Both the position numbers and the translations under genes were made by a program. A stretch of DNA of 64,000 nt from Enterococcus columbae DSM 7374 = ATCC 51263 (GTDB lineage: Bacteria > Bacillota > Bacilli > Lactobacillales > Enterococcaceae): contig NZ_KE136351.1 of the NCBI RefSeq assembly GCF_000406925.1, positions 5,474 to 69,473 on the forward strand. Reading direction: 5' to 3'. Of this stretch, positions 38,298-47,621 are shown piece by piece. Below the pieces are notes generated by a model that had not been told where the DNA came from, made no database searches, and was given only the letters and a program-made list of their open reading frames with translations. The first letter of the stretch is position 1, and every line of letters starts with the position of its first letter.

Positions 38298-39822
38298 TAT
38301 GCACCACATCAATTAGGGTTCCATCGCGATATTCAATTAGAGCGACAACTTTATCCCCATATTGAATAGGCTCTGGAGTACCTACAATGCTATAGGCTTT
38401 TTCTTTTAACTCTTCGATCGTAAATTGTGGAACATCTAATGCTTTAAAATGTTCAACTAAATCCTGACGTAACGGATTAATCGCAATACCTACCTCGGTA
38501 ACGACTACATCTACACTACTTCCCGGTGTAACAACGGTATTGACTTGATCAACAATTGTTGGAATGCGACCACGAATTAACGGTGAAATCACTAAACTCA
38601 TCTTGCAAGCCATACTCGTGTCTGAATGTCCACCTGAGGCTCCACGAATAACTCCATCAGATCCCGTAATCACATTAACATTAAAGTTAGTATCAATTTC
38701 TAATGCGGATAAAATTGCGGTATCTAATTGATTAATCACTGCACCTTTACTTAATGGAGAAGCATACATATTCGCATCAATTTCATAATGATTGGCATTC
38801 TTACCTAGAGAGAGTGCAGATGGGTGATCAAAATCTTGTACATCGATAATTTTTTCAACTAAGCCTTCTTCTAAAAGCTCGACCATCGCATTCGTGATCC
38901 CTCCCAAGGCAAAGCTCGCCTTGATGCCTTTTTCTAACATTGCTTCTCTTAAGAAACGTGAGACAGCTAATGATGCGCCACCTGTTCCAGTTTGGAAAGA
39001 AAAACCTTCTTTAAAGTATGGTGAATGGGTAATTACTTTGGCTGCATATTCAGCAATCAATAATTCTTTAGGATTTTTAGTAAAACGGGTTGCTCCTTTA
39101 GCAATTCCTTTTGGATCACCAATAGCCTCAACTTCAACAACATAATCCACATCAGTTTGTGGGATACTAATTGGTGTATTAGGATAAGGCACTAAAGTAT
39201 CCGTAATAATCACCACTTGATCAGCGTATTTTGCATCAATCATGGCATAACCTAAAGAACCACAAGTCGCCTTACCAACTGTCCCATTCGCATTACCATA
39301 GATATCTGAGCTTGGTGCACCAATAAAAGCAACATCAATATGAATATCTCCAGCAGCAATCGCTCGCGCACGACCACCATGAGAACGAATCACCACTGGA
39401 TTTTCCATAATCCCTTCAGAAATCGCTGCTCCTAATTTATCACGCAAGCCACTAGAGGTAATATTGGTTACAACTCCATTTTTAATGTGATCAATTAACG
39501 GTTCATGAACATTCGCAATTGAGCTTGGTGCAATCGACAAATTTTTAATACCCATTTTAGCAATTTCATCCATCACCATATTAATGACATAATCTCCCTC
39601 GCGGAAATGATGGTGAAATGAAATAGTCATTCCATCTTTTAAGCCGGTTTTTTCAATAGCTTCCCTTAAGCTACTGACTAGCTTACTATCAGAAGGCTTC
39701 ACTGGTTTAATTTTACGGCTGGCTTCTTGATACTCATGAATATGTGCTAGCTCACCTTCAAAAACACCATATTTATCAGCATATGCTTGAGGAATCTCCT
39801 TACCTACTTTATTTACAACCAT
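38290..39822 (-). CDS. citF: Citrate lyase alpha subunit
   Basis: Citrate:acetyl-ACP transferase part of citrate lyase. About 510 residues, showing SFHHHFREGDYVINMVMDEI, IRSHGGRARAIAAGD, and the glycine-rich TGTGGASLAVSRFL. ATG 39822 follows GAGGAGGATTTATAAA; the frame open to 39840 would start inside citE. The gene begins 1 bp after the citE stop. Confidence 0.94.
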   Translation of the reverse strand: MVVNKVGKEIPQAYADKYGVFEGELAHIHEYQEASRKIKPVKPSDSKLVSSLREAIEKTGLKDGMTISFHHHFREGDYVINMVMDEIAKMGIKNLSIAPSSIANVHEPLIDHIKNGVVTNITSSGLRDKLGAAISEGIMENPVVIRSHGGRARAIAAGDIHIDVAFIGAPSSDIYGNANGTVGKATCGSLGYAMIDAKYADQVVIITDTLVPYPNTPISIPQTDVDYVVEVEAIGDPKGIAKGATRFTKNPKELLIAEYAAKVITHSPYFKEGFSFQTGTGGASLAVSRFLREAMLEKGIKASFALGGITNAMVELLEEGLVEKIIDVQDFDHPSALSLGKNANHYEIDANMYASPLSKGAVINQLDTAILSALEIDTNFNVNVITGSDGVIRGASGGHSDTSMACKMSLVISPLIRGRIPTIVDQVNTVVTPGSSVDVVVTEVGIAINPLRQDLVEHFKALDVPQFTIEELKEKAYSIVGTPEPIQYGDKVVALIEYRDGTLIDVVHNV

Positions 39823-39823
39823 T

Positions 39824-40711
39824 TTATAAATCCTCCTCACTAATCAATTTCGCAGCTTTAGCTAATGCGATTACTCTTTGTGCTCGTTCAACGATTGGTT
39901 TATCTACCATCTTACCGTTCAGCGAGATAACACCAGAACCTTTTTCTTCGGCCTCACGAATTGCCCAAATAACTTCTTTAGCCTGTTGAATTTCCTTAGG
40001 CGTTGGTGCATAAATAGCATTAACAATTGGAATTTGACGAGGATTAATGACTGATTTTCCATCAAAGCCTAGTTGCTTAATTCGTTTAACTTCCTCTTTA
40101 AAGCCTTCTACATTTTCTACATCAGAATATACGGTATCAATCGCGGCAATACCAGCTGCTCTGGCTGCGTGTAAAATCATACTACGAGCAAAAAATAATT
40201 CTTGACCGTCAGGATAACGTTTAGTTTTTAGATTTGTCACATAATCCTCCGCACCTAAAGCGATTCCAATTAGTCGCTTGGAGGCTGTGGCTATTTCCCG
40301 TACATTCAAAATTCCCTCTGCCGATTCGATAGCAGCCATCATTTTAGTTGTTCCTACTAAGAGACCATTTTCTTCTTCTACTCGTGTAATTTCATTATCC
40401 ACATCGATAATATCTTGTTTGTTTTCAGTTTTTGGTAGCCGAATAACATTCACACCAGCCAAAACCATCGCTTCAATATCTTGCTTGCCGTAGCTATCTA
40501 AGCTATTAATTCTAACCACTGTTTCCACATTACTGTAATCAAAGGTCTTTAGAGCAAAGTGAACTAATGCACGCGCAGAATCTTTTTCCTTTAAAGAAAC
40601 TGCATCTTCTAAATCAAACATAATAGAATCCGCACCATATAAAGCCGCATCCCTTAACATCGCTGCATTTGCACCTGGCACAAACATCATCGTTCTTCTT
40701 AAGCGTTCCAT
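39824..40711 (-). CDS. citE: Citrate lyase beta subunit
   Basis: Citryl-ACP lyase part, cleaving citryl-ACP to acetyl-ACP and oxaloacetate. About 295 residues of the HpcH/HpaI aldolase fold: [34 protein letters not shown] (metal and substrate site) and [12 protein letters not shown] 40711 follows AAGGAGATAAACTC and overlaps citD by 13 bp. Confidence 0.95.
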   Translation of the reverse strand: MERLRRTMMFVPGANAAMLRDAALYGADSIMFDLEDAVSLKEKDSARALVHFALKTFDYSNVETVVRINSLDSYGKQDIEAMVLAGVNVIRLPKTENKQDIIDVDNEITRVEEENGLLVGTTKMMAAIESAEGILNVREIATASKRLIGIALGAEDYVTNLKTKRYPDGQELFFARSMILHAARAAGIAAIDTVYSDVENVEGFKEEVKRIKQLGFDGKSVINPRQIPIVNAIYAPTPKEIQQAKEVIWAIREAEEKGSGVISLNGKMVDKPIVERAQRVIALAKAAKLISEEDL

Positions 40712-41007
40712 GAGTTTATCTCCTTCCAATCATAAGTATCAACTTGAGCCGCACGGTGGACAGCTGTAATCGTACGCGCACGAACTGTACAGTCTAGCGC
40801 TCCTTTGTCCACTGCCGAAACATTGGCAGAAGTAACACCCAGATTTTCTAAAGTTTCTAGAATGACTTTACGAATCTGTTTACCAAATTGCTTTTCTACG
40901 CTACTGACCAAATGAAGTTCGATTTTATTTTGATCGTTTGGTTCAATCGTTACCATGATATCACTGGATTCAACGGTTCCTGCTACTGAATTCATTTTGA
41001 TTTCCAC
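40699..41007 (-). CDS. citD: Citrate lyase gamma subunit (acyl carrier protein)
   Basis: Carries the phosphoribosyl-dephospho-CoA arm. The 102-residue protein begins [20 protein letters not shown], with the attachment serine at about position 14. The start is GTG 41007, six bases after AGAGGTGA; the ATG at 40995 would remove the conserved MEIK. Its start overlaps the end of citC by 38 bp. Confidence 0.93.
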   Translation of the reverse strand: MEIKMNSVAGTVESSDIMVTIEPNDQNKIELHLVSSVEKQFGKQIRKVILETLENLGVTSANVSAVDKGALDCTVRARTITAVHRAAQVDTYDWKEINSWNA

Positions 41008-42022
41008 TTATATTCACCTCTAAATTATTATAGTATCGTTTCAAATAGTTATAGGTTGTTTGTGGTAAAAAGTGTAAAAGGAGTTGTTCATCATGTTCCT
41101 TCAGCGCTTTTCTCACTTTGGTTGCACTGATTGTTTGGTTATCAATCGCTAGTCGCTTCAACACATGTAACTGAATTTCTGGTTGAAACACTTCTTGCAT
41201 TGCTTGATTATAGACATCAGTCACCTTGGAGAAGGGCTCGTCACCTACAAAACGGGATCGAATCTCCAATATCGGAGCAATCTTGTGCTTGAAAAGTAAT
41301 GCATCTAATCTTGCTTGAACACTTGCTTGAGCTAATGGCGCTTTATCTTTTAAGAAATAAGCAGGAAAGGTGGCCGAAGAAACCATATAATCATTCGTTG
41401 GCAAAACCGTAACATTTTTTAAGTGTGCGACTCCGGCTTTCACCATTTCCATTCTGTCGTTTGCTGAAAACTCGCTTTGATTATCTGACAAAACAAAAAC
41501 ATACACATGACTACAAATACGACAAGCATGCTCCACCAAATATTGATGCCCCTTGGTAAAAGGATTGGCATTCATCACAATCACACCTGCATCTGTCACA
41601 CCCATAATTTTCTTTTGTCTAAGCATTGCTAAATAAGAATCTAAATTAGGATTGCCTTGTTCTAAAAAGAGAATATCTGCTGTTTTAATGATTGTTTGAA
41701 AGCCCAGCGATTGAAAAATCGCCTCTTTTTCTGGACTTGTATAAATGAAAAAGTGATTAAAGCCATTTTGCCGAATTTCTTGCATGAGAGGTGTCAACAT
41801 TTTGGACAATAAATCTTCGGATTGATAGTTTTGACAAACAACCAAACACTTGATAATGTTACGATCAAATGAACCCGTTGCAATTAAATCTTCCCCATCA
41901 AAAATTCCTAGCGTATATTCGATTTGTTCGTGAATGTCTAGATTAGCTTGTTCCATCAATTGTTTCCATTTTTGATGCATCACTTCATCATATTGCAGCC
42001 ATAATCTTTTTAGTTCAAACAC
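40970..42022 (-). CDS. citC: Citrate lyase ligase
   Basis: Acetylates the CitD prosthetic group with ATP, activating the lyase. The 350-residue protein has a GNAT-like N-terminal region and a nucleotidyltransferase domain with the [14 protein letters not shown] motif and [17 protein letters not shown] start at 42022, eight bases after AAAGGAG. Confidence 0.93.
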   Translation of the reverse strand: MFELKRLWLQYDEVMHQKWKQLMEQANLDIHEQIEYTLGIFDGEDLIATGSFDRNIIKCLVVCQNYQSEDLLSKMLTPLMQEIRQNGFNHFFIYTSPEKEAIFQSLGFQTIIKTADILFLEQGNPNLDSYLAMLRQKKIMGVTDAGVIVMNANPFTKGHQYLVEHACRICSHVYVFVLSDNQSEFSANDRMEMVKAGVAHLKNVTVLPTNDYMVSSATFPAYFLKDKAPLAQASVQARLDALLFKHKIAPILEIRSRFVGDEPFSKVTDVYNQAMQEVFQPEIQLHVLKRLAIDNQTISATKVRKALKEHDEQLLLHFLPQTTYNYLKRYYNNLEVNISGNQNEFSSRNR

Positions 42023-42035
42023 GTTGCTCGCTCCT

Positions 42036-42164
42036 TTATTTATTTTTCACTGGGAAGGCCTTGGCAATCAGTAAAGCTGCCAAATAGATGATCAAAATGA
42101 CACTAAAAACGCCACCCCAGCCAAATACTAATAACTCTAATGCTTTCATTAATGCTTCTGACAT
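42036..42164 (-). CDS. Small membrane protein, OadG-like subunit of oxaloacetate decarboxylase
   Basis: A 42-codon gene in the gap between oadB and citC. Translation begins MSEALMKALELLVFGWGG, then a single hydrophobic helix (VFSVILIIYLAALLIAK) and a short basic tail. ATG 42164 follows GAGAGGAGTCTAGCA. Size, single helix and place next to oadB match the gamma (OadG-type) subunits that hold the decarboxylase complex together. Assignment rests on context and topology rather than on a motif. Confidence 0.7.
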   Translation of the reverse strand: MSEALMKALELLVFGWGGVFSVILIIYLAALLIAKAFPVKNK

Positions 42165-42179
42165 TGCTAGACTCCTCTC

Positions 42180-43301
42180 TTAAGATAATAAAGCTAGTAA
42201 TAAACCACCGGCAATTACTGAAGCAATTTGTCCAGAGACATTCGCTCCTGCTGCATGCATTAAAATAAAGTTTTGCGGATCTTCTTCTGTCGCCATCTTT
42301 TGAATTACTCGACTAGACATTGGAAAGGCAGAAATACCCGCTGCCCCAATCATTGGGTTTACTTTTTCTTTGCGGAATAGATTTAATACCTTAGCAAACA
42401 AGACACCCCCTACAGAGTCCATTACAAAAGCTACTAAACCTAAGCCGATAACCATTAATGTATCTACACGTAAAAATTCTTGATATTGCATTTTTACTGA
42501 AACAGTTAAACCTAATAGAATACTAATAATATTCACTAGTTCGTTTTGAGCGGTTACAGATAATCGATCTAAAACCCCACATTCTCTTAATAAATTACCA
42601 AACATTAAGAAGCCTACTAACGGTAGAGAAACTGGTGCAATTAAACCGGCTACGATTGTTATCACGATTGGGAATAAAATTTTAGCCGTTTGTGAAACCT
42701 GACCAGCATGATATTTCATACGAATTTGACGTTCTTTCTTCGTCGTTACCGCTTTGATAGCTACTGGTTGAATAATTGGGACTAAGGCCATATATGAATA
42801 AGCCGCAACCATAATTGCCCCTAAATATTTCGAATGTAAGGTATTTGCCACGAAAATAGAAGTTGGCCCATCAGCAGCACCGATAATACCGATTGAAGCT
42901 GCATCATTTAAATCAAAACCTAACAATACCGCGGCAATGACGGTGAAGAAAATCCCAAACTGAGCAGCTGCACCGAATAATAGTAAAAACGGATTTTGTA
43001 ATAATGGACCAAAATCAATCATGGCACCAATACCGATGAATAAAAGCAATGGAAATAGCTCAGTGTCAATGCCTGCATGGAATAAAACCTGAAAAGGCCC
43101 TTCTTCTCCACCAGCTGCTAATACTCCTGAAAATGGAAAGTTAACTAAAATCGTTCCCAATCCCATCGGCACCAACAAGGTCGGTTCATATTCTTTTTTG
43201 ATACCGAGGTACATCAAAATACCCCCAATAATCATCATCGCAATTCTTCCGGGCTCTTGTCCCATTTGAACAACACCTGCAATAAGTGTTTCCACATTCA
43301 T
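42180..43301 (-). CDS. oadB: Oxaloacetate decarboxylase beta subunit, sodium-pumping type
   Basis: Membrane subunit that decarboxylates carboxybiotin and exports Na+. The 373-residue protein has about nine to eleven hydrophobic segments and the conserved GAADGPTSIFVANTL and GAAGISAFPMSSRVIQK segments with Asp in region IIIa and Ser in region VIII. I choose ATG 43301 after AGAGGAAGTG; a GTG three bases upstream is also possible. It generates a sodium gradient from citrate. Confidence 0.94.
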   Translation of the reverse strand: MNVETLIAGVVQMGQEPGRIAMMIIGGILMYLGIKKEYEPTLLVPMGLGTILVNFPFSGVLAAGGEEGPFQVLFHAGIDTELFPLLLFIGIGAMIDFGPLLQNPFLLLFGAAAQFGIFFTVIAAVLLGFDLNDAASIGIIGAADGPTSIFVANTLHSKYLGAIMVAAYSYMALVPIIQPVAIKAVTTKKERQIRMKYHAGQVSQTAKILFPIVITIVAGLIAPVSLPLVGFLMFGNLLRECGVLDRLSVTAQNELVNIISILLGLTVSVKMQYQEFLRVDTLMVIGLGLVAFVMDSVGGVLFAKVLNLFRKEKVNPMIGAAGISAFPMSSRVIQKMATEEDPQNFILMHAAGANVSGQIASVIAGGLLLALLS

Positions 43302-43328
43302 CACTTCCTCTTTATTTGTTCTTTGCTG

Positions 43329-43724
43329 CTATCCAATAGTAACTAAAGCATCTCCAGGATTGACCATTTGTCCTTGGGTTACATGAATTGCACTAATAAC
43401 ACCTGAACGATTAGCTACCACTTCGTTTTCCATCTTCATTGCTTCTAAAATCATTAACGGTTGATTTTCAGTTACGCTTTCACCCGGATTAACTAAAATA
43501 CGTAAAATGGTTCCTGGCATTGGCGCAGTCATCGCATCACTACCCGCAGCAACAGGAGCAGCTGGCTGTGGTGTGGCAACTGGTTTAGGTGTAGGTTCTG
43601 ATGCTTGCAAAGCGACTGGCGCTTCCTGGGCAACTGGAGCAGCCGGTACAGGAGCACCCCCAATTTCTTCCATTTCTACTAAATATTCTTTACCATCAAT
43701 TGAGATTTTAAATTTTCTTAACAT
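43329..43724 (-). CDS. oadD: Biotin carboxyl carrier protein of oxaloacetate decarboxylase
   Basis: Shuttles the carboxyl group between OadA and OadB. The 131-residue protein has an N-terminal MLRKFKISIDGKEYLVEMEE, a Pro/Ala-rich linker (about residues 24-62) and a lipoyl-type domain with EAMKMEN, the biotinylated Lys being residue 97. ATG 43724 follows TTGGAGGAAAAAT; the frame extends to 43817 into oadH, which I reject. Confidence 0.94.
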   Translation of the reverse strand: MLRKFKISIDGKEYLVEMEEIGGAPVPAAPVAQEAPVALQASEPTPKPVATPQPAAPVAAGSDAMTAPMPGTILRILVNPGESVTENQPLMILEAMKMENEVVANRSGVISAIHVTQGQMVNPGDALVTIG

Positions 43725-43740
43725 ATTTTTCCTCCAATAA

Positions 43741-44073
43741 TTAATGTAACTTTTTACTAATTTTTTTAATGATAACTTGCGCATTTGGATCAGTCGTTTG
43801 AACCAAGCTAGAGGCAATCAAAGATACTTGTAACACTTCTGGATTGCGCTTTAATATCTTTTTAACAACAAACTGACGCTCAGGATTGTCACCGGTAGCA
43901 ATCGCACTGGCTATTAAACTGACGATTTGATATTCTTGGCTTTGGGCTGGAATATAACCATCTAATTCTTGCCAAGATGCTTCTCCAACACTTGACAAAA
44001 CATCTTTATTAGAATCATCCACCTTATTTTTAGAATCATCTGTTTTTTTAAACAACCATTGAAGCAATCTCAT
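43741..44073 (-). CDS. oadH: OadH-like small protein of the oxaloacetate decarboxylase operon
   Basis: First gene of the citrate operon, 110 residues. It has a short N-terminal MRLLQWLFKKTDD and then a soluble, Ile/Val-rich domain with two similar halves (YQIVSLIASAIATGDNPERQ and LQVSLIASSLVQTTDPNAQV), which look like an internal duplication. In E. faecalis the equivalent place is taken by oadH, whose role in the decarboxylase is poorly known. ATG 44073 follows GAGAGGTGAGTAG. Confidence 0.75.
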   Translation of the reverse strand: MRLLQWLFKKTDDSKNKVDDSNKDVLSSVGEASWQELDGYIPAQSQEYQIVSLIASAIATGDNPERQFVVKKILKRNPEVLQVSLIASSLVQTTDPNAQVIIKKISKKLH

Positions 44074-44187
44074 CTACTCACCTCTCTTCAGAAAACTTTC
44101 TATGATTCCATTATAAGATTTCTTTTTATCTAAACTAGACCAAAACTGAATTTAAATTGTTTTTTTGCTGTTCAAAATCTATATCCA

Positions 44188-44193
44188 ATTATA
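44188..44193 (-). promoter_or_regulatory. Possible -10 box of the oadH operon
   Basis: Minus strand TATAAT 115 nt before oadH. No good -35, consistent with dependence on an activator such as CitO. Confidence 0.45.
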
Positions 44194-44210
44194 GAATACA
44201 TCAAGTATCA

Positions 44211-44222
44211 TTGATATATCAA
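44211..44222. promoter_or_regulatory. Palindrome upstream of the oadH operon
   Basis: TTGATATATCAA, a perfect 12-bp palindrome 17 bp upstream of the -10 box. It overlaps the place of a missing -35, so it is a candidate operator for CitO (GntR regulators bind palindromes). Confidence 0.5.
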
Positions 44223-44236
44223 CATTTATGAGATAA

Positions 44237-44265
44237 TTAATATTTTATTAATATCTCGTTAATAT
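44237..44265. promoter_or_regulatory. Three phased TTAATAT repeats between the divergent citrate units
   Basis: TTAATAT occurs at 44237, 44248 and 44259, exactly 11 bp apart, so all copies face the same side of the DNA. Such spacing suggests a multi-site binding array or bent DNA. Confidence 0.5.
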
Positions 44266-44357
44266 TTCGCTAAGAATTTCTATACCAAATTGTTTTTTCC
44301 TTGTGCTTTTCAAAAGAAAGCCCTTTTTATTTTTCTTTATTTTGAGTATCTTAATTC

Positions 44358-44372
44358 ATGTAAGCGGTTATG
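44358..44372 (+). promoter_or_regulatory. cre-like site upstream of the citrate carrier
   Basis: ATGTAAGCGGTTATG fits WTGNAANCGNWNNCW with two mismatches at its right end. CcpA sites in the citHO-oadHDB spacer are known for E. faecalis. Confidence 0.5.
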
Positions 44373-44426
44373 TGAATAGTTTAATTTATAAACAATAATG
44401 AACATTTTGTTTTTTTATAAAACTAT

Positions 44427-44441
44427 AGATAACGCTTTCTA
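44427..44441 (-). promoter_or_regulatory. cre-like site next to the citrate carrier start
   Basis: On the minus strand TAGAAAGCGTTATCT fits the CcpA consensus with one mismatch; 27 bp before the start codon, a likely roadblock or promoter-overlap position. Confidence 0.6.
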
Positions 44442-44468
44442 AAAAAGAAATAGAAAAGAGGAGAAAAA

Positions 44469-45815
44469 ATGTTATTAACTGTTTTATCCTATGCGATGAT
44501 TATTGTCTTCATGTTTGTCATTATGAAGAAAAAAATGTCGCCCTTCACTGCCTTAGTATTAGTTCCGATGATTTTTGCTTTAATCGCCAAATTTGCCGGC
44601 GTAGCCAAAAAAGGAACCCTAGGTGAATATGTTTTAGCCGGAGTAGGCACCACTGCTAATACCGGAATTATGCTATTATTTGCGATTTTATATTTCTCAA
44701 TTATGTTAGATGCTGGATTATTTGATCCAATTACTAATAAAATGATTCGCTTTGCCAAAGGTGATCCAATGCGTGTGTTAATGGCAACTGCTATTGTCGC
44801 TGCTGCAGTTTCACTAAATGGTGATGGAACAACAACTACATTAATCTGTTGCTCTGCTTTTATCCCTATCTATAAAAAGTTAGGCATGAAATTGATGAAT
44901 CTGGGTGTTTTAGTCATTTTACAAAATACCATCATGAACCTGCTTCCATGGGGTGGACCAACAGCCAGAGCTATGGCTGTATTAAAGGTCGATGCAGATA
45001 TTCTTTCTTATTTACTTCCTGGAATGGTGCTTTCTGTTTTATACGTTATCTTCTTTGTTGCACGCCGAATGGGGAAACAAGAGCGCGAACGTCTTGGGAT
45101 TACACATTTAACTGAAGCTGAAATCCAAGAAATGACTACAATTACAGATCCTGAAACCTTGGAAATTCGTCGACCAAAAAATTGGCTATTTAATGCAGTT
45201 TTAACAGTTGGTTTAATTGCTTGGTTGGTTAGTGGTTCTTTTGTTGAATCAATCTCTTTACCACCATTATTATTATTCTTGGTTGGAACCTGTATCGCCT
45301 TGTTAGTCAACTATCCAGTCTTAAAAGACCAATCTAAACGTATCGGTGCCAATGGTGGTGATGCAGTCCAAGTCGTTATCTTAGTATTTGCTGCTGGTAT
45401 CTTTATGGGATTATTCCAAGGCTCTGGTATGGCTGAAGCTTTAGCTCAAAGCTTTACCAAAATTATCCCTCAACAGCTTGGCGCATTCTGGGGCTTAATT
45501 ATTGCCTTAATTTCAGCACCAGGTACCTTCTTCATCTCAAATGATGGTTTCTACTTCGGGGTATTACCTGTATTAGCGGAAGCAGGTCGTCAATATGGCT
45601 TTACCGATATGCAAATGGCCTTAGCTTCATTGATGGGACAAGCCTTCCACTTATTAAGTCCATTAGTTGCCTTTATCTATCTATTACTTCGTTTAACTGG
45701 ATTAGATATGGGACAATGGCAACGTACATCAGCTAAATACGCATTAGGTATTTTCTTTATCTTTATTGTAACAATTACAGCTCTAGGATTCATTCCTATC
45801 TACGTAGCGCAATAA
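44469..45815 (+). CDS. citH: Citrate-metal transporter, CitMHS family
   Basis: Proton-coupled uptake of citrate complexed to a divalent metal. The 448-residue protein has about 12 hydrophobic segments and typical stretches LNGDGTTTTLICCSAFIPIY and ISNDGFYFGVLPVL. It lies divergent to the lyase-decarboxylase operon. ATG 44469 follows AGAGGAGAAAAA. Which metal is preferred cannot be told. Confidence 0.9.
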   Translation: MLLTVLSYAMIIVFMFVIMKKKMSPFTALVLVPMIFALIAKFAGVAKKGTLGEYVLAGVGTTANTGIMLLFAILYFSIMLDAGLFDPITNKMIRFAKGDPMRVLMATAIVAAAVSLNGDGTTTTLICCSAFIPIYKKLGMKLMNLGVLVILQNTIMNLLPWGGPTARAMAVLKVDADILSYLLPGMVLSVLYVIFFVARRMGKQERERLGITHLTEAEIQEMTTITDPETLEIRRPKNWLFNAVLTVGLIAWLVSGSFVESISLPPLLLFLVGTCIALLVNYPVLKDQSKRIGANGGDAVQVVILVFAAGIFMGLFQGSGMAEALAQSFTKIIPQQLGAFWGLIIALISAPGTFFISNDGFYFGVLPVLAEAGRQYGFTDMQMALASLMGQAFHLLSPLVAFIYLLLRLTGLDMGQWQRTSAKYALGIFFIFIVTITALGFIPIYVAQ

Positions 45816-45846
45816 ACGCATTTATACTACTTTAACTGTCAATAAG

Positions 45847-45887
45847 ACTTCCGCAAGCAGCTTGCTTGAGGAAGTTTTATTTTTTAA
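45847..45887 (+). terminator. Terminator after the citrate carrier
   Basis: ACTTCC (45847-45852) pairs with GGAAGT (45870-45875), with an inner CAAGCA/TGCTTG stem, followed by TTTATTTTTTA. citO therefore needs its own promoter in the AT-rich 45890-46040 region, where I see no clear one. Confidence 0.85.
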
Positions 45888-46063
45888 TTCTTAAAAAAAC
45901 ATTAATAACTAACATATTATTTATAACAACAGGCAAATTCCTTAATGAAATCTGTAGTTTTCAAAACAAAAGTACTATATCATATAAGTATAAGAAAGCG
46001 GATTATTTTTATAAAAATAACTACTAAAAAGTTTTATATCTAAAAGGATGGGATGAATGCAAA

Positions 46064-46759
46064 ATGAATCCAACAATTGAGGCTGTCAAAAAAAATTTAG
46101 ACTTAACCCAAAACAAACCTTTAAAAACCTTACTTTACGAGGCCTTTAGAAAAACCATTATTTTGGGCGATATTCCTGCAGGTGAACGCATCAACGAAAA
46201 AGAATTTTCAGATACGTTAAATATCTCGCGTACCCCTATTCGCTTCGCTATGCAGCAATTAGTTGAAGAAAAACTAGTCGAACACGTCCCACGCATAGGG
46301 ATTGTAGTAAAAGGCATCAGTATAAAAGATGCTTATGAGATTTATGATATTCGTAAATCACTTGATACCTTAGCAACTATCAAAGCCATGCATTTAATGA
46401 CAGAAAAAGATTTCGATGAATTAGAAGCTTTATTAATCAGAGGTGAAGCCTTACATCAAGAAGGGAAAGTAGACGAGGTTTTACAAAATTTTTCAGATTT
46501 CAATCAATTTATTTATGAAAAAAGCCAAATGTTACGTTTAAAAGCCATTGTTCTAGAGCTGCAAACCTATTTAGTTTATTTTCGTGATATTGCTATTCGC
46601 TCCACACAAAGACGGGAAAAAGCATTAGCTGAACATTGGCTTTTATATCGTGGAATGAGAAATAAGGATAAACTACAAATCGAACTGATTACTCATGAAC
46701 ACTTAGATCATTCCCTACAATTTATTATTAAAGAAATGGAGAAGCATAAGATTGTCTGA
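46064..46759 (+). CDS. citO: GntR-family transcriptional activator of citrate genes
   Basis: The 231-residue protein has an N-terminal winged helix (GERINEKEFSDTLNISRTPI) and an all-helical FCD ligand-binding domain of the FadR subfamily. In E. faecalis CitO binds citrate and activates both divergent cit transcripts from the spacer. Position and family agree. Ribosome site AAAGGATGGG lies rather far (about 12 nt) from the ATG. Its stop overlaps the TTG start of citG by 8 bp. Confidence 0.88.
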   Translation: MNPTIEAVKKNLDLTQNKPLKTLLYEAFRKTIILGDIPAGERINEKEFSDTLNISRTPIRFAMQQLVEEKLVEHVPRIGIVVKGISIKDAYEIYDIRKSLDTLATIKAMHLMTEKDFDELEALLIRGEALHQEGKVDEVLQNFSDFNQFIYEKSQMLRLKAIVLELQTYLVYFRDIAIRSTQRREKALAEHWLLYRGMRNKDKLQIELITHEHLDHSLQFIIKEMEKHKIV

Positions 46760-47621
46760 TGGATTATTATTTTTACAGCAAAGCGCAGCCAAAGCCTTAT
46801 TTATCGAAGTACAATTAGCACCTAAGCCCGGATTAGTTGATCGATTAGACAATGGTGCACACAACGATATGCATTTATTTACTTTTACAGAAAGCATCTT
46901 GGCGTTACAGCCTTATTTTTATCAATATGCATTAACTGGCTATCAGCATCAGGGAACCCCGCGCCAATTGTTTGATAAGATTCGCCAAATTGGTCAAAAA
47001 GCTGAAAAAGCGATGTTAACAGCAACGAAGGGAATCAATACCCATAAAGGTGCAAATTTTTCCTTTGCTTTATTTTTAGCAGCTATTGGAAAAACAATGC
47101 AAAACCTTCCTGCAACCTTCAATCAGTTTGATCAAAAACAGATTCGCCAATACATTCAACAAATGACCCAACATTTAATTGAAGAAGATTTACAAAAAAA
47201 GGAAATAAAGAAGCGCTCAACTAACGGTGAAAAATTGTTTATTAAATACGGGATAACCGGTATTAGAGGTCAAGCAGCCGCTGGATATCCTGATCTTTTT
47301 GACCAGCTACTGCCTTTTTTAAACGGCCAATTACCGATAAAAAAAGAGAGCCAACTTTTACGCGGACTCCTTTTTTTAATGGCAAATATTGAAGATAGCA
47401 ACCTTATTCATCGTGGTGGATTAGATGCTTGGCGTACTGTTCAAAACGAAGCCGCACAAATTAGCTTAATTGCGGATGAAACACGCTTTTTAGATAGTTT
47501 ATCAGCCTACAATCAATTACTGACAAAACGTTACTTAAGTCCTGGCGGGGCAGCTGACGTACTTGCTTTAGCTATCTTTTGGTTAATTATCGAGGAAAAA
47601 ATCACTCTTCCGTTGGGGTAA
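46752..47621 (+). CDS. citG: Triphosphoribosyl-dephospho-CoA synthase
   Basis: Makes the citrate lyase prosthetic-group precursor from ATP and dephospho-CoA. The 289-residue protein contains APKPGLVDRLDNGAHNDM near residue 24 and NTHKGANFSFALFLAAIGK and SPGGAADVLALAIF. The start is probably TTG 46752, ten bases after GGAG. It sits next to citO, not behind oadA and citM as in E. faecalis. Its 3' end overlaps the convergent response regulator by 20 bp. Confidence 0.92.
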   Translation: MSDGLLFLQQSAAKALFIEVQLAPKPGLVDRLDNGAHNDMHLFTFTESILALQPYFYQYALTGYQHQGTPRQLFDKIRQIGQKAEKAMLTATKGINTHKGANFSFALFLAAIGKTMQNLPATFNQFDQKQIRQYIQQMTQHLIEEDLQKKEIKKRSTNGEKLFIKYGITGIRGQAAAGYPDLFDQLLPFLNGQLPIKKESQLLRGLLFLMANIEDSNLIHRGGLDAWRTVQNEAAQISLIADETRFLDSLSAYNQLLTKRYLSPGGAADVLALAIFWLIIEEKITLPLG

